Source: Acidobacteriota bacterium (GTDB taxonomy: Bacteria > Acidobacteriota > Thermoanaerobaculia > Thermoanaerobaculales > Thermoanaerobaculaceae). Taken from it: 6,660 nucleotides of DNA. This document shows positions 1-4,033 of this stretch, piece by piece (within the stretch, counting starts at the first letter, position 1; each line of letters begins with the position of its first letter). The position numbers were made by a program, and so were the translations under genes. The notes beneath the pieces are model-generated. The model saw only the letters and a program-made list of their open reading frames with translations, was not told where the DNA came from and did no database searches. Location of the stretch: the NCBI GenBank assembly GCA_021782525.1, contig JAJXUY010000084.1:1-6660 (forward strand), given 5' to 3'.

Positions 1-519
1 CACCGCCGCGTCCTCGCGCCAGGCGCTCGCGAGCCCGGCGAGCGCCGCGGCGCCGACGAGGAGCGCGGCCGCAGGGCGCTCCGGGTCCGCGATCCGAAGA
101 GCGACCGCGAAGACGGCCGCCGTGGCGATGCCGGTGGCCATCCCGGGGTCGGCCAGCACCACGAGCGCCGCCAGCCCCGCGCCGACCTCCCAACCGGACC
201 GCCGCGCCACCGCCAGGCCGACCACGGCGCCCGTGAGGCCGGCGAGCACCGCCCGGCCGAGACGCAGGACCCACACCGCGTCGCCGAAGACCGCCATCCA
301 CGCCCCGTACCACGCGTACTGGCCGGGCGGGTAGAGCAGGCGGAAGCTCCGGTACAGGTTCTCACCCCTCGCCCAGGCGCGACTCAAAAGGTACAGCATT
401 CCCTCGTCGGTCAGGCCGAAGGCACGCCACCCGTTGATCACGAACGCGACCGCAGCCGCCAGCGCGGCGGAGCTCACGATGACGGCTGGGACCGGGACAC
501 GGGCGCACGGGCGCGTCAC
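1..519 (-). CDS. Polytopic membrane glycosyltransferase, GT-C fold (GT39/ArnT-like), N-terminal part
   Basis: This is the N-terminal 173 residues of an integral membrane protein whose 3' end lies beyond the left edge. It resembles polyprenyl-phosphate-sugar-dependent glycosyltransferases (PMT/ArnT/GT39-like). In such families the sugar is taken from a lipid carrier on the outer face of the membrane. A first hydrophobic helix covers residues about 11-30. It is followed by an acidic pair in the first outer loop (D38-E39, in TDEGMLYLL), where GT-C enzymes carry the catalytic Asp. The segment LYPPGQYAWYG (61-71) and FGDAVWVLRLGR (78-89) match the usual pattern after that loop. More Ala/Leu/Val-rich helices follow, and a second acidic site (WRED, 167-170) lies near the cut. 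The GTG start at 519 lies four bases after the stop of the GT2 gene, with a weak G-rich ribosome site before it. The acceptor and sugar are unknown. The family call is good; the exact subfamily is not determined. Confidence 0.8.
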   Translation of the reverse strand, partial: MTRPCARVPVPAVIVSSAALAAAVAFVINGWRAFGLTDEGMLYLLSRAWARGENLYRSFRLLYPPGQYAWYGAWMAVFGDAVWVLRLGRAVLAGLTGAVVGLAVARRSGWEVGAGLAALVVLADPGMATGIATAAVFAVALRIADPERPAAALLVGAAALAGLASAWREDAAV

Positions 520-523
520 GCCG

Positions 524-1327
524 CTACGCCCCCACCCTCGGCGCGCACGCGCCCAGCCGCTTCGCGACCCGCGGCGCCGGGGGCGCCGCCGCCCGCGCCG
601 CCGGGAGCAGGCGCCAGCGCACGGCCGCCAGGAGGTTGGCGGCCCCGACGGCGAGCCGTCTCCGGCTCGAGTACGAGGACCTCCCCCGCGGTCGCCGGGG
701 CCGGAGCACCGGTACCGAGGCACACGGCAGGCCGGCGAGGCCGATCACGGTCGGGAGCGTGAGCCGTCCGCCGCCGAACTCGAGCACGCGTTCGACGAGG
801 CGGCGGCTGAGCACGACGAACATGCCCGCGTCCCTGGGCACGCCGCTGACGGCGTGCTGCGCCAGCTTGTACAGCCAGGAGGTGGCGGTGCGGTGCAGGC
901 TCTGGTAACGACCCCGCCGTCCGGCGAAGACCGCGTCAAACCCCTCCCGCGCCTTGGCCAGCAGCGCCGGGATGACCTCGGGGGGGTCCTGCAGGTCGCC
1001 GTCGAGCACGACCACGCGCGCGCCGCGGGCGTGGGCGAGCCCGGCGAGGACCGCCCGCTGCTGGCCGACGTTGCGTTCCAGCGCCACCACACCGACCCGC
1101 GGATCCGCGACGGCGAGCCGCTCGGCCTCGGCGAGCGTCGCGTCCGGCGAGCCGTCGTCCACCAGGATCAGCTCAAACCCGAGCCGCTCGCCCGCGAGCA
1201 CGGCTCCAAGGCGGCCGCCGAGCTCTGCGACCGTGTCCGCGTTGCGGAAGAGCGGCACGACGACGCTGATCCCGGGCGGTTCGTCTCTGCCCGCAGGCAT
1301 CGGCCGCCGTGGCTCAGCAGCCGGCAC
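524..1327 (-). CDS. GT2 family glycosyltransferase, dolichol/polyprenyl-phosphate sugar synthase type
   Basis: A 267-residue GT-A fold glycosyltransferase. The family moves a sugar from a nucleotide donor, usually to polyprenyl phosphate on the inner face of the membrane. Visible motifs are ISVVVPLFRN (20-29), the nucleotide-binding VDDGSPD (56-62), NVGQQRAVLAG (86-96), the DxD-type metal site with its signature neighbours DGDLQDPPE (109-117), and DAGMFVVLSRR (166-176), equivalent to the DaGdFrLmsR region of DPM1/GtrB-like enzymes. An Arg-rich RGRSSYSSRRRL (214-225) matches the conserved 'G-S-Y' substrate loop. GtrB-like relatives usually go on into two membrane helices; this one ends soon after a single amphipathic segment (about 225-241), so it may act as a peripheral protein. 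The GTG start at 1327 overlaps the previous gene by 14 bases and is chosen over ATG 1300 because a GGGGGAG site sits six bases before it. The next gene, a GT-C enzyme, is the likely user of its lipid-linked product. Confidence 0.9.
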   Translation of the reverse strand: MPAAEPRRPMPAGRDEPPGISVVVPLFRNADTVAELGGRLGAVLAGERLGFELILVDDGSPDATLAEAERLAVADPRVGVVALERNVGQQRAVLAGLAHARGARVVVLDGDLQDPPEVIPALLAKAREGFDAVFAGRRGRYQSLHRTATSWLYKLAQHAVSGVPRDAGMFVVLSRRLVERVLEFGGGRLTLPTVIGLAGLPCASVPVLRPRRPRGRSSYSSRRRLAVGAANLLAAVRWRLLPAARAAAPPAPRVAKRLGACAPRVGA

Positions 1328-2306
1328 CGGGCGCTCCCCCCGGCGGCCGCCGGCTCTCGAACCACCGCACGGTTCGCTCGAGGCCGGCCGTCAACGGGTA
1401 CCTCGCGGTCCACCCGAGTAGGCGCTCGGCCTTGCCGGTCTCGGCTGCCCAGAAGCCTCGGTCGGACGAGCGCGCCGGAAAGGTCCCGACCGCGACGCGC
1501 ACCGGCCGCCCCGTGACCCGCTCCACCGCGGCGACCAACTCCTCGTTGCTCGTCTGCCGCCCCGTGCCGACGTTAATGGCCTCGCCCACGACCGCGTCCG
1601 CGATCGCGGCGCGCAGACAGGCGTCGCACACGTCCTCGACGTAGACGAGGTCACGCCGCAACCCGGGCCCGGTGAGCGGCAGGGTCTCGCCGCTGAACGC
1701 TGCCTGGATTGCCCGCGGCACGAGCCGGTGCTCGCCCTCCCACGGACCATAGATCGAGAATGGGCGCACGACCACGGCCGCTACCGCACCCCGGCTCGCT
1801 TGCTGCAGGACGAGCAGCGCCGCAGCGGCCTTGGTCGCACCGCGCAGCGTGTCGGGGCGCAGCGCGTCCTCCTCCCGGTGCGGGCGTGCGGCCGGCCCGT
1901 ACTCGAGCGAGCTGCCGACCTGGACGAGCCGCTCGCAGCCAACCGCCGCGAGCGCGTCGAGAAGGTGCGCCGTGCCGATGATCGTGTCGTCCGCGGCGCC
2001 CGCCACCGTGGCGCTGTAGTGCACGGTCGTGTGCGCGGCCGCGTGGATCACGACCTCGCCTCGCACCGCCGCCACCTCGCGCCGCACCGCCTCGGCGTCG
2101 CGCAAGTCGAACAGGTGCAGCTCGAGCTCGTCCCTCACGTCGTAGAGACGGGACAGATCGGAACCCGGCCGCGCCGCCGCCTGCACCACGGCCCCCGCGC
2201 CGAGCAGGGCGCGGCACAGGTTGGCGCCCAGGAACCCGCCGGCACCGGTCACGAGCACGCGCCGGCCGCCGAGCCCCGGCGCCCCCGCGAGCCGCTCCGC
2301 ACTCAT
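1314..2306 (-). CDS. Extended SDR nucleotide-sugar epimerase/dehydratase family protein with Arg in place of the catalytic Tyr
   Basis: A 330-residue NAD(P)-dependent epimerase/dehydratase family protein, close to the usual family length. Relatives epimerise, reduce or dehydrate NDP-linked sugars in the cytoplasm. The Rossmann motif is GAGGFLG (21-27), the dinucleotide-contacting FDLRD is at 66-70, and HAAAHTT (88-94) is the usual strand-4 region. The catalytic Ser lies in VGSSLEYGP (130-138); the EYG form is common in CDP- and dTDP-6-deoxysugar 4-reductase-like members. Downstream are RPFSIYGPWE (181-190), RRDLVYVEDV (217-226) and NVGTG (245-249), all normal. The exception is the YxxxK motif, which reads RGATK (155-159): the Lys is kept but Tyr is Arg (codon CGC at 1842-1844). 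The enzyme may use a changed mechanism or be inactive. The ATG start overlaps the stop of the aldolase gene as ATGA, implying coupling. The substrate cannot be assigned. Confidence 0.9.
   Translation of the reverse strand: MSAERLAGAPGLGGRRVLVTGAGGFLGANLCRALLGAGAVVQAAARPGSDLSRLYDVRDELELHLFDLRDAEAVRREVAAVRGEVVIHAAAHTTVHYSATVAGAADDTIIGTAHLLDALAAVGCERLVQVGSSLEYGPAARPHREEDALRPDTLRGATKAAAALLVLQQASRGAVAAVVVRPFSIYGPWEGEHRLVPRAIQAAFSGETLPLTGPGLRRDLVYVEDVCDACLRAAIADAVVGEAINVGTGRQTSNEELVAAVERVTGRPVRVAVGTFPARSSDRGFWAAETGKAERLLGWTARYPLTAGLERTVRWFESRRPPGGAPGAGC
1334..1341 (-). promoter_or_regulatory. Shine-Dalgarno site deciding the GT2 start
   Basis: A GGGGGGAG run lies six bases upstream of GTG 1327 and inside the 3' end of the SDR gene. 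The in-frame ATG at 1300 has only a weak CGGCGG before it, so the upstream GTG is the better start for the glycosyltransferase. Confidence 0.6.
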
Positions 2307-3127
2307 GCGCGGGCCGCCACGGCGACGCGGTCCACCGCCTCCACGAGCCGCGCGTGGTCGTCCGCCTCCTCCGCCCTCTCGCGCGCGAGCAGCGCCCGCC
2401 ACGTCCGCTGGATCCGCGCCACCTCGGCCGCCGCATTGCGGCCCACGATGTCGCGGCGAAACGAGCGGCGCAGGAACGTGAAGGTGGCCTGCAGCCGCGC
2501 CATCTCCTCGAGCAGGCGCAGGCACGGCAGCGGGTGACCGAGCTCGACGACCGTGAGCCCCCCGAACCCGAACGGCGTTTTGCCGAACGGCTCGCGCAGC
2601 CGCTCCACGGTGCCGTCCACGAGCGCCGTGAAGATACACGGCGTGCCACGACTGATGGCGAGGTCGTTGAGCCCGACGTACACCGCGTCGACGCCCAGGC
2701 CGGCCAGGTCGCCGGCGCAGCGGCAGGCCGCCTCGGTCTCGATCAGGATGCCGGCGCGCACACGACCGCACACCCACCCGAGGAACGCCTCCACCTCGGC
2801 GGGGCTTTCGACCATCGGCAGCAACAGCTGCGTGGCCCCGGCTCCGACGGCGGCCTCGACCTCGTCCGGTGTCCACGGGCCGAACCGGTTGAGGCGGCAG
2901 ATCCGCCGGCTTCCCGCCACGGCGGCCATTCGCGCCAGGTCCTCGACCGAGTCCCGGTTGATCTCGGTGTCGAACCCCGACTGGCGACCCTGCTTGCCTC
3001 GCCACTCCCAATCGACAACGAAGGCGGTGATCCCCGCGGCCACGGCTCGGTGCGCCTCGACGGGGTCAATGGCGAAGAGCTGAAGGTCGATCTCCGGCGG
3101 GCAGCCACGGGTTAGCGTCACGCTCAC
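2303..3127 (-). CDS. HpcH/HpaI (CitE-like) aldolase/citrate lyase family protein
   Basis: A 274-residue TIM-barrel protein of the family that makes or breaks C-C bonds next to pyruvate, oxaloacetate or acyl-CoA enolates with a divalent metal. Clear motifs are FVVDWEWRGK (36-45), DTEIN (53-57), the Arg of CRLN (77-80) expected to bind the keto acid, LLLPMVES (101-108), the first metal ligand in GILIET (126-131, Glu130), and the second in YVGLNDLAISRG (150-161, Asp155). In HpaI enzymes the DxE at the first strand is followed by a catalytic His; here that residue is Trp42. A helical, Arg-rich tail follows residue 200. GTG 3127 is chosen because it overlaps the methyltransferase stop as GTGA; a second GTG at 3121 is possible. 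Sitting between a methyltransferase and sugar-nucleotide genes suggests a role in glycan precursor synthesis rather than aromatic degradation, but the substrate is unknown. Confidence 0.85.
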   Translation of the reverse strand: MSVTLTRGCPPEIDLQLFAIDPVEAHRAVAAGITAFVVDWEWRGKQGRQSGFDTEINRDSVEDLARMAAVAGSRRICRLNRFGPWTPDEVEAAVGAGATQLLLPMVESPAEVEAFLGWVCGRVRAGILIETEAACRCAGDLAGLGVDAVYVGLNDLAISRGTPCIFTALVDGTVERLREPFGKTPFGFGGLTVVELGHPLPCLRLLEEMARLQATFTFLRRSFRRDIVGRNAAAEVARIQRTWRALLARERAEEADDHARLVEAVDRVAVAARA

Positions 3128-3888
3128 CCCGCCAACGTTCCGTGGAAGACCTGGAACGCCCGCAGCCAGCGAAACGGGAGCGCCGTCTCGAAGCGCCGCT
3201 CCAGCCACCCGCCCCACGGCCGGTTCCGCAACGACCGCGGGAACAGCCCGAACGGCTCGGCCCCGAGCTCGCGGAAGCCGGCCCGCTCCATGGCACCGAG
3301 GACGACCCGCGGTCGCATCCTCGCGACCCCTCCGTCTCCCCGCCACGTCATCCCCGGCGTGAGAAGGATCTGCGCGTAGAAGAGGGGGTTGAACCCGTTC
3401 GGCTCGCAGAACGCGACCCGTGCCCCCGGGGTCAACACCCCGGCCAGCGCCCGCATCGCGGCGTCGAGGTCGCGAAGGTGGTGGAGGGTGAAGAAACCGA
3501 CGGCCTGGCCGAAGCGTCCGTCCACGTGCTCCGCGACGTCGGCGACATCGCACGCGATCGTGCGAACGTCGTGGCCCGCGGCGTCGGCGCGCAGACGTTC
3601 GAGCAGCACCGGCGAAAGGTCGAGCGCCGTCACGGCAAACCCCTGCTCGAGCAGCGGCAACGTGTAGCGGCCGAGGCCGGCGCCGACCTCGAGCAGGGGT
3701 TGGCTACGGTCGAGCCGGGCCAGGCGCAGCACCCGCTCGAGGTGCTGCTGCACGTACGGCGAGCGCACCGGCGTCATGCGCGGGAGCTCTCGCGTCTCGT
3801 AGTAATGCCTCTGGTAACGGTTATGCTCCGCGCCATCGTCCGCCGGAGCCGACCCCGCTGCCGCCGCCGTTGTGTCTGTCCTCATCAC
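3124..3888 (-). CDS. Class I SAM-dependent methyltransferase
   Basis: A 254-residue soluble methyltransferase of the Rossmann-like (Methyltransf_11/25) kind. Motif I is LLEVGAGLGRY (65-75), which binds S-adenosylmethionine; the acidic residue after strand 2 is in VTALDLSP (86-93, Asp90); ACDVADV (112-118) is the adenine-contacting region; FFTLHHLRDL (132-141) and LTPGARVAFCEPN (152-164) are motifs II and III. An N-terminal HNRYQRHYYETRELP stretch (22-36) precedes the fold, as in many methyltransferases of natural product and glycan clusters. The C-terminal part (165-254) is aromatic- and Arg-rich and may hold the acceptor site. It is the first gene of the operon, with its own promoter and ribosome site. 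GTG 3888 is favoured over the adjacent ATG 3885 because of Shine-Dalgarno spacing; the difference is one residue. Whether it methylates a sugar, a lipid or another acceptor cannot be told. Confidence 0.9.
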   Translation of the reverse strand: MMRTDTTAAAAGSAPADDGAEHNRYQRHYYETRELPRMTPVRSPYVQQHLERVLRLARLDRSQPLLEVGAGLGRYTLPLLEQGFAVTALDLSPVLLERLRADAAGHDVRTIACDVADVAEHVDGRFGQAVGFFTLHHLRDLDAAMRALAGVLTPGARVAFCEPNGFNPLFYAQILLTPGMTWRGDGGVARMRPRVVLGAMERAGFRELGAEPFGLFPRSLRNRPWGGWLERRFETALPFRWLRAFQVFHGTLAG

Positions 3889-3897
3889 GCGAATAGG

Positions 3898-3905
3898 CCT
3901 CTCCT
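3898..3905 (-). promoter_or_regulatory. Ribosome binding site of the methyltransferase gene
   Basis: AGGAGAGG lies nine bases before GTG 3888 and twelve before ATG 3885. The shorter spacing supports GTG as the start. It is the strongest Shine-Dalgarno sequence seen in the operon, fitting its position at the leading gene. Confidence 0.65.
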
Positions 3906-3908
3906 GCT

Positions 3909-3959
3909 TGAGCTCGGCCGAAAAAGGTACCTTGGAAGAGCGGTCGGGTCAACTCGGCC
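3909..3959 (-). repeat. Two copies of a GGCCGAG-T-A direct repeat flanking the promoter
   Basis: GGCCGAGTTGA (3959-3949) overlaps the -35 box and GGCCGAGCTCA (3919-3909) overlaps the predicted transcription start. They match at nine of eleven bases and are spaced exactly 40 bases apart, about four helical turns. The layout could be a pair of operator half-sites for a regulator, but such short GC-rich matches can arise by chance in this genome. Confidence 0.25.
3924..3952 (-). promoter_or_regulatory. Probable housekeeping sigma promoter of the glycan operon
   Basis: The minus strand carries TTGACC (3952-3947), a 17-base spacer, then TACCTT (3929-3924). The -35 box matches TTGACA at five of six positions. 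The -10 box keeps the three key bases T1, A2 and T6, the TANNNT form usual in GC-rich bacteria. A start of transcription near 3917 would leave a leader of about 30 bases containing the ribosome site. It is the only AT-leaning stretch in the gap and lies directly upstream of the five-gene operon. Confidence 0.6.
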
Positions 3960-4001
3960 CCGTGCCCGTGGGTGCGAGGGCTCCGGCGTTCGTCTCCGTC
4001 T

Positions 4002-4026
4002 GGCGGCGAGCCGACGCCTCGCCGCC
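4002..4026 (-). terminator. GC-rich hairpin after the HD-GYP gene, possible terminator
   Basis: A perfect nine-base inverted repeat (GGCGGCGAG, seven-base loop GCGTCGG, CTCGCCGCC) begins eight bases after the stop codon of the signalling gene. No T-run follows, so it is not a classical intrinsic terminator, but tail-less hairpins at gene ends are frequent in high-GC bacteria. It separates this gene from the promoter of the next operon. Confidence 0.5.
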
Positions 4027-4033
4027 GCGCGCC

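Noticed and set aside
434..1516. Long plus-strand open frame of 360 codons opposite the GT2 and SDR genes
   Set aside because: Its translation is low-complexity Arg/Pro/Ala with no domain, while the minus strand encodes clear GT2 and SDR motifs. GC-rich third positions remove stops from antisense frames.
1314..3011. 565-codon reading of the SDR frame, extending upstream of its true start
   Set aside because: The first 235 codons are an Arg/Gly-rich out-of-frame reading of the aldolase gene. The SDR fold begins right after ATG 2306, which overlaps the previous stop as ATGA.
2303..3553. 416-codon reading of the aldolase frame, suggesting a longer N-terminus
   Set aside because: The extra 142 codons overlap the methyltransferase gene in another frame and look like a shadow. 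The GTGA overlap at 3124-3127 gives a normal-length family member.
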